Shown piece by piece: positions 34,848-43,928 of a stretch of 52,247 nucleotides of DNA. The DNA is taken from positions 1 to 52,247 of the forward strand of contig JALSII010000045.1 of NCBI GenBank assembly GCA_026981645.1, given 5' to 3'. The position numbers were made by a program, and so were the translations under genes. How positions within the stretch are numbered: position 1 is the first letter of the stretch; every line of letters begins with the position of its first letter. The stretch is from Hyphomicrobiales bacterium (lineage in GTDB: Bacteria > Pseudomonadota > Alphaproteobacteria > Rhizobiales > Devosiaceae). A model generated the notes under the pieces. The model did no database searches, was not told where the DNA came from, and was given only the letters and a program-made list of their open reading frames with translations.

Positions 34848-36083
34848 ATGTTGAAATCAATTCAGGGAAGACTTCTGCTCGCGAGCGCTTTTGCGCTCGG
34901 CGCTGCCTCTCTTGCCCAGGCACAGACGGTCCGGGTTTCCGGATTTGGCGGGTCCGACCCCGCAGTGGTCAATGGTTTGTTGAATGATGTGCTGGCCGAT
35001 GAAATCGCGGCACTTGGCATTGAGGTCGAGTACGCACCCACCGATGGCGACTATTCCCAGTTTATTCTGAATGCACTTTCGGCTGACACGGCTCCGGACC
35101 TATTTTACACTGATATTTTCTGGAGCCGGTCAATTTTTACGCCTGGTCAGGCTGCGCCGGTGGACAATCCCGAACTTGCTGCCGCCCTGTTACCCTCTCT
35201 GGTGGATGCGTTCACCTATGAGGGGCAACTCTATTCAGTTGCCAAGGATTTCAATACGCTTGCGGTTCACTTCGACAAGGACGCCTTTGATGATGCCGGG
35301 GTGGACTATCTCGACGAAAACGACACCTGGGACAGTTTTCAGGAAAAACTGGCCTCCGTTCAGGGCAGCCTTGAAGATGTGTACGGGGTCTGCGTGGTAC
35401 CCGACTATGCCCGCTTTGCAGCGTTTGCACTGGCTACCGGCTGGAAGCCTTTCAACGATGAGGGCAAGACTGTTCTGGATGACGACTTCAAGAGAGCTTT
35501 TTCGTTCTATACCGGCCTGATTGACGCCGGAGCGGGCGTTCTTGCGGCAGATATTGGCGAAGGCTGGACCGGGGGTTGTCTTGGTTCAGGCAAAGCCGCC
35601 GTGGCCATGGAGGGAGCCTGGATTATCGGCTACCTGAAGGACGCCGCGCCCAGCATGGAATATGGAACCACGCTTATTCCATCCGACCCGGAGACCGGGA
35701 ACCGGGGGAATCTCATCTTCACAGTTGGCTGGACAGTGAACGCCAATTCCGATGTCAAGGATGCGGCGGCCAAGCTGGTTGACCTTCTGACCAGCGAAAA
35801 AGCCCAGCAGTGGGTGCTTGAACAGGGGCTGGCGCTGCCCAGTCGCTCCGCTCTGGCTGACAACGCCTTTCTCATGGGCGACAGCAAGGAGCAGATTGCC
35901 AACCGCATGGTGTTCCGCGGTGCCTCTGAGGGCCATGTCGAGCCCTATTTCTTCGGAGACCTCGGAGGAGCCTGGCTTGAGCCCGTGAACAGCGCACTCA
36001 ATGCAGTTTTGCTCGGTGAAAGCGACGTGGAGACTGCGCTGAGCGAAGCTCAAGCCCAGTATGATGCGTTGCAGGCGAACTAG
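34848..36083 (+). CDS. ABC transporter sugar-binding protein
   Basis: The 411-residue protein has a signal peptide (LLLASAFALGAASLAQAQ, cleavage after AQA) and a family-1 (MalE/UgpB-like) solute-binding fold. Features include DGDYSQFILNALSADTAPDLFYTDIFWS, GQLYSVAKDFNTLAVHFDK, and the late AAKLVDLLTSEKAQQWVLEQGLALPSR. It captures a sugar or oligosaccharide in the periplasm for the two permeases downstream. An AGGAGG ribosome-binding site lies 5 nt before the ATG. A hairpin follows the stop, which may favour higher expression of this gene than of the permeases. Confidence 0.92.
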   Translation: MLKSIQGRLLLASAFALGAASLAQAQTVRVSGFGGSDPAVVNGLLNDVLADEIAALGIEVEYAPTDGDYSQFILNALSADTAPDLFYTDIFWSRSIFTPGQAAPVDNPELAAALLPSLVDAFTYEGQLYSVAKDFNTLAVHFDKDAFDDAGVDYLDENDTWDSFQEKLASVQGSLEDVYGVCVVPDYARFAAFALATGWKPFNDEGKTVLDDDFKRAFSFYTGLIDAGAGVLAADIGEGWTGGCLGSGKAAVAMEGAWIIGYLKDAAPSMEYGTTLIPSDPETGNRGNLIFTVGWTVNANSDVKDAAAKLVDLLTSEKAQQWVLEQGLALPSRSALADNAFLMGDSKEQIANRMVFRGASEGHVEPYFFGDLGGAWLEPVNSALNAVLLGESDVETALSEAQAQYDALQAN

Positions 36084-36115
36084 CCTTAGAGCGCCTGTTA
36101 TCCCATAAGTAAGAA

Positions 36116-36144
36116 GGGTTGCGGTGCATATTACGCCGCAACCC
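36116..36144 (+). terminator. Intercistronic hairpin between binding protein and permease
   Basis: GGGTTGCGG (36116-36124) pairs perfectly with CCGCAACCC (36136-36144) around an 11-nt loop. No T-run follows. Such hairpins after binding-protein genes often stabilise the upstream mRNA or cause partial termination. Confidence 0.65.
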
Positions 36145-36163
36145 TAATCTTCCGGGGGGAACC

Positions 36164-37258
36164 ATGAAAAAAGCAGGCATAAATCATGACACCCTGACCG
36201 GCTGGCTTTTTCTGGCCCCGTTTCTGGTGTCGCTCAGCGTGTTTTTTCTCTGGGCCATTATGCGTACGGCCTGGTTCAGCCTGACAGATTACGACCTGTT
36301 CAGGACACCAAATTTTATCGGGCTGGAAAACTATGCCCGGCTTGTTTCGGACGATTTGTTCCTGACTGCCTTACGCAACAGCATCAGCTTTGCCACCATC
36401 GTAACCGCCATACAGACAGTGCTGGCGCTGCTTCTGGCTGTGCTTGTAAACAGTGCGGCGCGGGCCAAGGGGCTGGTGCGCACGGTGTTCTATTTTCCCT
36501 CCATCATGTCCAGCGCCGCCATGACGCTGATTTTCTTGTGGCTGTTTCAGCGGCAGGGCCTGATGACGAGTATTGCAGGCAATGTTGCCAACCTGAGGTG
36601 GATTATCCTGAGCTTTTTTGCTCTGGTGGCCGTGGTGCAGGTTGTTCAGGTGACGCTGGCGCGACGCAAATATGCCGAAGTCAGCCTGTTTGACCCGTTT
36701 TTTCTCATTCTCTCCGCAGGTGTTGGTGCTGCCGGCGCTGTTTTTATTCGTATCAACGGCTGGCTGCCGGTCTATGAAGAACAATTCCTCATCAGCTGGC
36801 TCAACACCAAGGAGGTTTTTCTGTTCATGCCGCGCACCTTGTGGTCGGTGGCACTGATGAACATTTTTACCACCGTGCCCACACTCATGCTGTTGTTCCT
36901 TGCCGGCCTTCAATCAATTCCCAGCTCGCTCTATGACGCGGCCAAGATGGACGGAGCCACATCCATACAAAGCTTTTTCAGCGTTACGCTTCCCTCTCTT
37001 ACCCCGGTTACCTTTGCAGTGGTGACGCTTGGATTGATCGGCACACTGCAGATGTTTGATCAAGTGGCTATTCTTGGAGCCGCCGCGCCTCTGGAAAGCC
37101 GAATTACGCTTGCCTATTACACCTATTATAACACTTTCCCCCCCGGCGGATCGCCCAATATCGGTATGGCGAGCGCAGCGGCGCTCACCCTGGGGCTGCT
37201 CACTCTCGTCATTGTCTTTCTGCAACGCCAGTTTGGCATCAAAGAAAGGATTGGCTGA
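36164..37258 (+). CDS. Sugar ABC transporter permease (MalF-like)
   Basis: The 364-residue membrane protein begins KKAGINHDTLTGWLFLAPFLVSLSVFFLWAI, typical of MalF/UgpA-type permeases, and has the cytoplasmic EAA loop as YDAAKMDGATSIQSFFSVTLPSLTP. Between the usual second and fourth membrane segments it has an extra hydrophobic stretch (LRWIILSFFALVAVVQVVQVTLARRKY, FFLILSAGVGAAGAVFI), making it about 70 residues longer than common members of about 290. ATG 36164 follows GGGGGGAACC. Its stop is 2 nt before the next permease. Confidence 0.9.
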   Translation: MKKAGINHDTLTGWLFLAPFLVSLSVFFLWAIMRTAWFSLTDYDLFRTPNFIGLENYARLVSDDLFLTALRNSISFATIVTAIQTVLALLLAVLVNSAARAKGLVRTVFYFPSIMSSAAMTLIFLWLFQRQGLMTSIAGNVANLRWIILSFFALVAVVQVVQVTLARRKYAEVSLFDPFFLILSAGVGAAGAVFIRINGWLPVYEEQFLISWLNTKEVFLFMPRTLWSVALMNIFTTVPTLMLLFLAGLQSIPSSLYDAAKMDGATSIQSFFSVTLPSLTPVTFAVVTLGLIGTLQMFDQVAILGAAAPLESRITLAYYTYYNTFPPGGSPNIGMASAAALTLGLLTLVIVFLQRQFGIKERIG

Positions 37259-37260
37259 GC

Positions 37261-38640
37261 TTGGACACCACGGAGCGCCCTCTTCGCCCTCTGAACGTTT
37301 TGCGTCGCCGCCAACTGGCGGTGCTGGCCTGGGTGTATTTTGTCTTCATCGGACTGGCCACGGTCATTCTGGGCACTTTTGCCATCGCTTTTGCTGCCAG
37401 TCTGAAGGACAACCCGCTTGAAAATCCGTTCCGTTTCATTTTTCCCCAGATCACCCCTTCGGTATGGATTACTGCGGCGGACCTGGGACGCCAGGGGGCC
37501 GCTGACCCCTGGTGGGGCGGCTTTGCGCCGGGCGGAGAGCTGGTGTTTTCACTGACCTATGCGGCGCCCGCAGGCGTGGACCTTGTGACGCCAGAGGTGG
37601 AAGTTCCACGCCGGAAACCGGGCAGTGGACTGGCGGCGGCGATCACCACCACCTTTGCCTCGGACTATGCACTTGTGGAACTGACAGGGACCAGTGACCG
37701 GTTTTTTGTGAATGCCGACATGGAAACCGGACAGGAAACCAGGTGGCTGGCCAGAACGTTTGACTATAAAATTTCCTATGAGGCGCAGGATGACAAAGGG
37801 GTGCGGGTCGAACGCCTGCCCTTCACAGCGCTTGCCCCCAGAACACAAACATTGCTTGAGGCCACCCTGCCGGTAACCCGGATGGAGCGGCGCGGAAGAG
37901 TGGCGAGCTGGAACAACATCGCACCGGGCGCGCTTGGGCTGATCCTGAACAGCTACAGGCGCGTCATCAACGAAACGGTGGACCTTTCCACCGGTGACCG
38001 CCTGATTTTCAAATGGATGGGCAACAGCTTCCAGATCGCCGTCGGCCGGGTCGTTCTGATGATAGTGCTGTCCAGCCTTGCCGGATATGCGCTGGCCCGG
38101 CTGCGTTTCAGGGGGGTGCGGCTGGTTTTTGTACTGGTCATATTCTCGATGACGGTGCCGGTGCAGGTTACCTTCATATCCAATTATCTGGTGGTGAGAG
38201 ATTTGGGGCTGCTGAACAGCAACTGGAGTGTCATCATGGTGATGATTGCTTCGGTGCATGTGTTGCTGATGAAGCAGTATTTCGAGAGTTTCCCCCGTGA
38301 GATTGAAGAAGCGGCGATGGTTGGGGGAGCCAATCGGTTCCAGATATTCCTGCATATCGTTCTGCCCAATGCCAAGCCCGCCCTCATCATCAATGCCATC
38401 ATGGCATTTCAGGGTGCGTGGAATGATTTCTTCTGGCCGTTTGTGCTGGTAACCAACCCGCCCTCCGCGCTGGCGATGCCGGTCGGCCTGCTCAGCCTGC
38501 GCGAATCCTATGGCGGAGGACAGGGCGACTGGAGCCTGGTGCTCGCCGGCGCTTTCATCTCGATTGTTCCAGTTCTCATCATGTTCGTCCTGTTCCAGAA
38601 TTACATCGTAAACAATCAGGTTTCTGAAGGTATCAAATGA
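37261..38640 (+). CDS. Sugar ABC transporter permease with large periplasmic insertion (MalG-like)
   Basis: The 459-residue product starts at a TTG 2 nt after the previous stop. After a first membrane helix (LATVILGTFAIAFAASLKDNP) there is an insertion of about 180 residues rich in beta-prone segments (GGELVFSLTYAAPAGVDLV ...), then the usual permease core with the EAA loop EIEEAAMVGGANRFQIFLHIVLPNAKP. Typical MalG-like permeases have about 280 residues. The insertion should face the periplasm and may contact the binding protein or substrate. The stop overlaps the hydrolase start as ATGA. Confidence 0.88.
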   Translation: MDTTERPLRPLNVLRRRQLAVLAWVYFVFIGLATVILGTFAIAFAASLKDNPLENPFRFIFPQITPSVWITAADLGRQGAADPWWGGFAPGGELVFSLTYAAPAGVDLVTPEVEVPRRKPGSGLAAAITTTFASDYALVELTGTSDRFFVNADMETGQETRWLARTFDYKISYEAQDDKGVRVERLPFTALAPRTQTLLEATLPVTRMERRGRVASWNNIAPGALGLILNSYRRVINETVDLSTGDRLIFKWMGNSFQIAVGRVVLMIVLSSLAGYALARLRFRGVRLVFVLVIFSMTVPVQVTFISNYLVVRDLGLLNSNWSVIMVMIASVHVLLMKQYFESFPREIEEAAMVGGANRFQIFLHIVLPNAKPALIINAIMAFQGAWNDFFWPFVLVTNPPSALAMPVGLLSLRESYGGGQGDWSLVLAGAFISIVPVLIMFVLFQNYIVNNQVSEGIK

Positions 38641-40496
38641 AATCAAACATGCATCCGCTGAAAAATGACCATTGTTTTGCGGTGCTTGATGCCGACGGTA
38701 TGGCGACAGCCAGACATACGGGTGTTGTGGGCTTTTTTTTTCACGACACACGCCATTTGTCGAAATATGCCTGGGACATGAGCGGCCTGGACCTTATCCA
38801 TCACGATGAAACGCCAAGGGTCCTGTCCCAGTACTGGTCGCGCTTTGCCGACCACGAACAGCAAATTCTTGTCCGCCGCACAATCACGCTTCTGCCCGAG
38901 GGTTTTGAAGACCGGCTGGTGATTGAAAACAGCGGACGACGCGAACAATATTTTACACCGGTGCTCACACTGGGTGCAGATTTTGCCGACCTGTTTGAAG
39001 CGCGGGGGAGAACCCGGGCCGCTCCGCAAAATCCAGTTGAGCGCCTTGCCGAAAAAACCGGGCGGGTATTTCAGTATCAGGCGCAGGACGGAGCGAAGCT
39101 TTCAACACATATTGCTTTTTCCGGTGACCCTGTTGGCGCTGAGCTTCTGGTCCCTCCCCGGGGCAGCCGCGAACTCTGCGTAAGCGCCCGATTTTCGTCC
39201 TCCATTGCGTTGCCCGCCAAAAGACCGGCGCAAATCGGATGGTCATCGCGGCGCGCTGTACAACAAAAGCGCAGAGTTGAGTGGCCCGGATTGGCGGTCG
39301 CTTATGAGGACATTGAGGCGCTGGCACTTTCGACAAAAAGCGGCACCTGCATTGCAGCCGGCGTGCCAAATTTCGTCGCCATGTTCGGGCGCGATTCCCT
39401 GATTACAGCGTGGTTTCTGCTGGAACAGGCCCCCGAGCTTTCACAAGGAGTTCTTAGATTTCTGGCGCACCATCAGGGACGCAAGTTTGATCCGTTTCGT
39501 GACGAGCAGCCCGGTAAAATTCTGCATGAATACCGGGAGGGGGAACTCTCGCGCCTCAATGAACTGCCGTTTGCCGCCTATTATGGCAGCGTGGACGCAA
39601 CAGCGCTATTTGTGCGGCTGCTGGCCGACCATGTGAACCATACCGGAGATGACAGTCTGGCGTTTGAACTGGAGCCGAACTGGCGCGCCGCGCTTGCATG
39701 GATTGAACGCGAACGAGACGATGCGGGTCTGCTCCGGTACAGGGGAGCGACAGACGGCAAGGGTCTGGTCAACAAAAGCTGGAAGGATTCCGATGATTCC
39801 ATGAGCTTTGGTGATGGCAGCCTGCCGACGGGCTCGCTGGCGGTGGTCGAGGTGCAGGGCTATGCGTTTTCTGCTTTTCAGTCCGGGGCGTCGCTCAACA
39901 AAATTGTGGGCGGCCTGGAAACTGAAAGCGCCCGTTTTCTTTCTCTGAGCGAGGTGACCAGCGCCGCCATCGAGCGCCACTTCTGGCTGCCAGAGAAGCA
40001 AATTTACGCACTCGGGCTGGATGAAGGGGGAAAGCAACTGAATGTGGCCTCCTCGGACCCCGGCCACCTGTTGTGGTCCGGGGCAGTCCCGGAAGAGCGG
40101 GTTGATGGGCTGGTCAAACGCATGTTTTCTCCGGATTTATGGTCAGGTTGGGGGCTGCGCACCCTGGGGGCAAAAGAGGAACGATACAATCCCCTTTCCT
40201 ATCACAACGGCTCTGTCTGGCCCCACGACACGGCCCTGTTCGGGGCCGGGCTCTTTCGCTATGGCCGCAAGAAAGATTTTGAAAAAGTGGCCAATGCCCT
40301 TGCTGACCTTGCCCGCGCGCAGCACGACCTGCGCCTGCCCGAACTCATCAGCGGCTATCAGCGCGATGGCGGCACCCCGCCCCTGTCCTATGTAGAGTCC
40401 TGCCGGCCACAGGCATGGGCGGCAGCGGCGCTGATTTATGCCGCCCACCCGCACCGGGCGGAGAGTGCGCTTTCAAAAGCAACAGCGGTGGCGTGA
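38637..40496 (+). CDS. Glycogen-debranching-like glycoside hydrolase
   Basis: The 619-residue cytoplasmic protein has an N-terminal glycogen-debranching bis-type domain (HTGVVGFFFHDTRHLSKYAWDM, the usual D-T-R-x-L-S) and a C-terminal six-hairpin (alpha/alpha) barrel. Conserved barrel segments are FVAMFGRDSLITAWFLL, WKDSDDSMSF and YNPLSYHNGSVWPHDTALF, with acidic residues suited to catalysis. It probably hydrolyses the imported glycoside, but the sugar is not identifiable. No signal peptide is present. It is translationally coupled to the permease gene and ends the operon; no ATPase gene is present. Confidence 0.85.
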   Translation: MKSNMHPLKNDHCFAVLDADGMATARHTGVVGFFFHDTRHLSKYAWDMSGLDLIHHDETPRVLSQYWSRFADHEQQILVRRTITLLPEGFEDRLVIENSGRREQYFTPVLTLGADFADLFEARGRTRAAPQNPVERLAEKTGRVFQYQAQDGAKLSTHIAFSGDPVGAELLVPPRGSRELCVSARFSSSIALPAKRPAQIGWSSRRAVQQKRRVEWPGLAVAYEDIEALALSTKSGTCIAAGVPNFVAMFGRDSLITAWFLLEQAPELSQGVLRFLAHHQGRKFDPFRDEQPGKILHEYREGELSRLNELPFAAYYGSVDATALFVRLLADHVNHTGDDSLAFELEPNWRAALAWIERERDDAGLLRYRGATDGKGLVNKSWKDSDDSMSFGDGSLPTGSLAVVEVQGYAFSAFQSGASLNKIVGGLETESARFLSLSEVTSAAIERHFWLPEKQIYALGLDEGGKQLNVASSDPGHLLWSGAVPEERVDGLVKRMFSPDLWSGWGLRTLGAKEERYNPLSYHNGSVWPHDTALFGAGLFRYGRKKDFEKVANALADLARAQHDLRLPELISGYQRDGGTPPLSYVESCRPQAWAAAALIYAAHPHRAESALSKATAVA

Positions 40497-40525
40497 GGCC
40501 AAAGGCGAACAGTTCGCCTTATGGG

Positions 40526-40921
40526 TCACGAACCCAGAAGAAGCACCGCTTCGCTGAGTGTGTCACCCGGCTTCAATCCGCGGGCGCCAGCTGCTGCGTT
40601 CACGTGTGAAATGATGCCGTTTTCCCACATATCCGCAACATCGCCAATGCGGGCGCTGTTATGACTGATGGCCCCGGCGGGCACATTTTTGGCGTCCAGC
40701 ATCGGGAGAGCGGCAATCCCAGCAGCATCCCTGCCCACTCCGGCATCATTGAAAAAGACGCCGGCAAGGGGGAACTCAAGAGCATATTTTGCGGTGCTCA
40801 CACCACCGTGGGAGGCGGATACAACAATTCTGCCTGCGTCTTCCTTTGTTGTCATGGTAATCGAATCCATCACAACAATTGACCTGTCGCCTGCTTTTCC
40901 GACGATTTTTTTTGCACTCAA
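40526..40921 (-). CDS. Conserved hypothetical protein coupled to cfa
   Basis: I do not recognise the family. The 131-residue product begins at a TTG one base after the cfa stop (TGA-G-TTG), with GGGAGG 9-11 nt upstream inside the cfa end. It has a regular alpha/beta character: GRIVVSASHGGVSTAKYAL, then LAGVFFNDAGVGRDAAGIAALPML, PAGAISHNSARIGDVADMW and LKPGDTLSEAVLLLG. Conserved-looking SHGG and SHNSARIGD could be active-site loops. There is no signal peptide. Coupling to cfa suggests cotranscription, not a proven link to lipid modification. Confidence 0.7.
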   Translation of the reverse strand: MSAKKIVGKAGDRSIVVMDSITMTTKEDAGRIVVSASHGGVSTAKYALEFPLAGVFFNDAGVGRDAAGIAALPMLDAKNVPAGAISHNSARIGDVADMWENGIISHVNAAAGARGLKPGDTLSEAVLLLGS

Positions 40922-40922
40922 C

Positions 40923-42164
40923 TCAAGCTACCTCCCGGGGATGTCGAGCCTCTTCCTGCCCCATGTGTTTGCGTTCCCAGTCGTTTATGTAGTCACGGGT
41001 CAGGGGTACGGCGTCGCGTTGTTTGGCAATCTGTATCTGAAAGACAAAATGGTCACAGTAAAGAAAGGCAGCTTCGCTGAGAGCCAGGTAATATTCCCAC
41101 ATCCGGCAAAAACGCTCATCAAGCAGACCGGCTATTTCAGCGCGGTTTCTTTCAAACCGCTCACGCCAGTGTCTGATGGTATCTGCATAGTGCAGACGCA
41201 GAATTTCAATATCGGCTACCCAGAGGCCGCTTTTTTCGATGGCGGCCAGGGTCTCAGAAAGCGAGGGAGAATAACCACCGGGGAAAATGTATTTGCGCAT
41301 CCAGGGACCCGTGCTTCCGGGGCCGGCCATGCGCCCGATGGAGTGCAACAGGCAAACACCGTCATCCTTGAGCAGGTTGTCTATGGTCGAAAAGAATTCA
41401 CCATAGTGTTTGACGCCCACATGCTCGAACATGCCGACCGAAACGATGCGGTCGAAACTGCCCTCCTGCTGGCGGTAGTCACGGAGGTGAAATTGCACTT
41501 TCTTGTTCAGCCTGGCCTCGGCGGCCCGCTTCCTTGCGACTTCGAGCTGAGATTGTGAAAGCGTGAGCCCCGTTACCTTAACACCACCCTCCTGTGCCAG
41601 ATAGAGCGCCAGCCCGCCCCAGCCGGAGCCGATATCGAGCACCTTCTGCCCCGGTTTGAGCAGCAGTTTTGCTGCAAGATGGCGTTTTTTGGCGGTCTGG
41701 GCGGTTTCCAGGCTGTCGTTCCGGTTCATGAAATAGGCGCAGGAATATTGCTTGTCCTCGTCCAGAAACAGGTCATAGAGCCGGTCCGGCAGGTCGTAAT
41801 GGTGGGCGACGTTTTTTTGGGAGCGCCTTATCGGGTTATTCTGCTGCCAGCCACGAATTAGCAGCCAGATTTTGTTCCTGAGCGCAAAAAGCGGATCGGA
41901 TGGTCCATTGTCCATATTGCGCGCCATTATTTCCACAAATTCAGACAGTGTGCCCTGTTCGATGGTCAGGCTGCCATCCATATAGGCTTCGCCTACCGCC
42001 AGATCGGGGTTCAGGTAAAGCTTTGCGGGCAAGCTGCGATCATGCAGACAAATGGTCACGCGCGGGGATGGCGTACCCGAAAACCTGTGCCGCCTGCCAG
42101 TGGCGTCGATGACTTCAAGAGTGCCAACTCGAACGATGGTATTCAGAAAGTAAGATAACAACAT
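40923..42164 (-). CDS. cfa: Cyclopropane-fatty-acyl-phospholipid synthase family protein
   Basis: The enzyme transfers a methylene group from S-adenosylmethionine to unsaturated fatty acids of membrane phospholipids. The 413-residue protein has an N-terminal lipid-binding region (VEIMARNMDNGP, AHHYDLPDRLYDLFLDEDKQYSCAYF), the SAM site VLDIGSGWGGLALYLA, and YRQQEGSFDRIVSVGMFEHVG with the catalytic Glu. ATG 42164 is chosen because AAAGGAGGG precedes it by 6 nt; the frame opens at 42197. It may also be a related SAM-dependent fatty-acid methyltransferase. Confidence 0.92.
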   Translation of the reverse strand: MLLSYFLNTIVRVGTLEVIDATGRRHRFSGTPSPRVTICLHDRSLPAKLYLNPDLAVGEAYMDGSLTIEQGTLSEFVEIMARNMDNGPSDPLFALRNKIWLLIRGWQQNNPIRRSQKNVAHHYDLPDRLYDLFLDEDKQYSCAYFMNRNDSLETAQTAKKRHLAAKLLLKPGQKVLDIGSGWGGLALYLAQEGGVKVTGLTLSQSQLEVARKRAAEARLNKKVQFHLRDYRQQEGSFDRIVSVGMFEHVGVKHYGEFFSTIDNLLKDDGVCLLHSIGRMAGPGSTGPWMRKYIFPGGYSPSLSETLAAIEKSGLWVADIEILRLHYADTIRHWRERFERNRAEIAGLLDERFCRMWEYYLALSEAAFLYCDHFVFQIQIAKQRDAVPLTRDYINDWERKHMGQEEARHPREVA

Positions 42165-43193
42165 TTGGACCCTCCTTTGTTCAAGATCAGTGTTCAAACA
42201 ATTGTAACGCCGGTGCTATTATTGTACCTCCTCGATTTCAGGACAATTTAATGCAGCCTGCCCTCCCATGAACCCCGCTCGCGGGGAAAGGGGGAAAAAG
42301 CAGCGCACCCCTTCAGACGGGCCTTGTGCAAATTTTGGAGGCAAAAATCCTGTAACACGTCTTTAACAACGGTTTCGCCGTTCGGCCGGGGCGTGGAAAA
42401 ACCCGAAAACCGGCGCCGGTTCTCCACCAGAACACCGGCAACCCATCGGTCACCCAGGTCAGAGACGTCACTGTTCGCACTCAGATACGACACGACAATA
42501 CCCTCGGTCTGCTCCAATTGCCTTGCCCTTTAGATAGGGTGCCAGACAAAATTTTAAACCCGGGCGGGCAAACGGGGCAATAAGTGGCCGTTCATCACTA
42601 GTTTACCGGGCAATTCTCAGGGGCAATATCAGGGGTGACCATTGGGTCAGCGCGTTCGAACCCTATCGGTGATTATTATCAATCGCCGATTTTCAGCTTT
42701 GCTGTAACCGGGCTCTCACTCCCACTCGATTATTTCCTATTTGCATAAGCCTTTGAAATTACTGGCTTCATGGGTGCGGCAATATGCGCATACCGTGTTT
42801 GATACCGTCAGAACCCTAAAATTATGAAAAATAACGCTTTATTTTCAATGTGTTGCGGCATTCACAGTTTGGTCCGTATGATCAATGTGGCCCTGTATTT
42901 CTGTCTGTGGATTACTCTATCAAAGTACCATATACATCGTCGTTTTGCAATTTTTGCAATCATTTCCCGGTCATTCCCGTGGGAACGGTTCTAGGCCAAA
43001 AGCCTTCCCATCCCCACCACAACGTTTGGCCGTTGCACCACCATTCAGGGGAGCGTTCCTGCTACCCCTGAAAACCCCAAGACTGTTCCACAGGGGCAAT
43101 TCCATTGAGATAAACCTCTTGGGGTTTAATCCCGCATCAGGGAGACTTTGTTCTCCCTTGATAATCCCATCAAGTTTGGATGCCATATTAAAA
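42165..43193. other. Gene-poor junction between core genome and defence island
   Basis: No convincing gene lies in this 1.03-kb stretch. The first 400 nt are G+C-rich and hold a short hairpin CCCCGC-TC-GCGGGG near 42272-42285 and the perfect 14-bp palindrome AACCGGCGCCGGTT at 42408-42421. The middle, about 42680-42960, is A+T-rich and featureless. The last 200 nt are packed with hairpins and are listed separately. Base composition changes toward the restriction operon here, so the boundary of a transferred segment probably lies in this gap. No tRNA or integrase is visible. Confidence 0.5.
42967..43162. repeat. Cluster of adjacent hairpins downstream of the restriction operon
   Basis: Successive inverted repeats: TTCCC-GT-GGGAA (42974-42985), CAACG/CGTTG (43020-43035), CAGGGGAGC-GTTCCT-GCT-A-CCCCTG (43046-43070, one bulge), AAACCCCAAGA (43072-43082) with TCTTGGGGTTT (43117-43127), and GGGAGA/TCTCCC with flanking ATCA/TGAT (43136-43162, one bulge). 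This could be a structured RNA, a terminator array for the minus-strand operon, or a recombination site. Confidence 0.5.
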
Positions 43194-43928
43194 TTAGCCA
43201 GCTAGAATGAGCTCTGCCATTGCATCAAGCTTAGATTTTGTAACCCGCCAATTCGGATAACAGGCATCAAGCAATGCGTAATATTTTTTACTGTGATTGT
43301 GCTCTCTCAGATGACAAAGCTCATGTGCAATAACATAGTCAACACAATCACGGGGTGCTTTTATTAAATCAGGACTTAGATTGATCGCACCCGTAGGCGA
43401 GCAACTTCCCCATTGCTTTTGCATGCGAACAAGCTTGAGGGGTGGCACATCATTAAGCCATAATAATTCACCTGCTATCAAAGCAAGCCTTCGTGACAAA
43501 TAATCCATCGCTCGTTCTTTGTACCATTTTTGCAGGCGGTTTTTGACAGCAGCACGATCTCTTACCCTAAGTGTAATCAAGATATGGCCACCAACCAATT
43601 TAACAGAAGATGGTTCCGCATTGGTTTCGTGAATTTTTAACTGATATCGACGCCCCAAATAAAAATGTGTTTCCCCACTAACGTATTCTCGGGGCAAAAC
43701 ATGTGCGCGTGCATCAACTCCCACTTTTAATTGCTTCATAATCCATCTTGCCCGCTTTTTGACGGCTTGGCGCACTTCTGACTCTGTACTTGTTCGCGGG
43801 ATTTCAACATCCACCTGACCATTGGGGTACACGTGGATAAGTATTTTTTTGTCCAGATTTTTTGATTTCATTATCGAATAATCGATGGTCTGATCACCAT
43901 AATTTAGGGTGCCGCTGTTCACGGTCAA
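43194..43928 (-). CDS. YgjP-type (M48-like, DUF45) metallopeptidase
   Basis: The 244-residue protein carries the zinc-protease motif HELCH (His 202, Glu 203, His 206) followed by H212 in REHNHSKKYY, and the conserved KQWGSCSPTGAINLSPDLIKAP. This DUF45/WLM-like family is very often encoded next to hsdR in Type I restriction loci; its role there is not established. The start overlaps the hsdR stop by 4 nt (ATGA), so it is the last, coupled gene of the operon. Confidence 0.9.
   Translation of the reverse strand: MTVNSGTLNYGDQTIDYSIMKSKNLDKKILIHVYPNGQVDVEIPRTSTESEVRQAVKKRARWIMKQLKVGVDARAHVLPREYVSGETHFYLGRRYQLKIHETNAEPSSVKLVGGHILITLRVRDRAAVKNRLQKWYKERAMDYLSRRLALIAGELLWLNDVPPLKLVRMQKQWGSCSPTGAINLSPDLIKAPRDCVDYVIAHELCHLREHNHSKKYYALLDACYPNWRVTKSKLDAMAELILAG

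Noticed and set aside
42248..42517. 89-codon minus-strand frame in the junction
   Set aside because: TTG start, weak ribosome-binding sequence, and its end is the translation of a G+C-rich hairpin; no family resemblance.
42640..42690. tRNA-like T-arm (GTTCGAACCC)
   Set aside because: No acceptor stem, anticodon arm or CCA can be fitted around it on either strand.
42971..43186. 71-codon minus-strand frame after the YgjP-type gene
   Set aside because: It spans the hairpin cluster completely; composition follows the stems and not codon usage.
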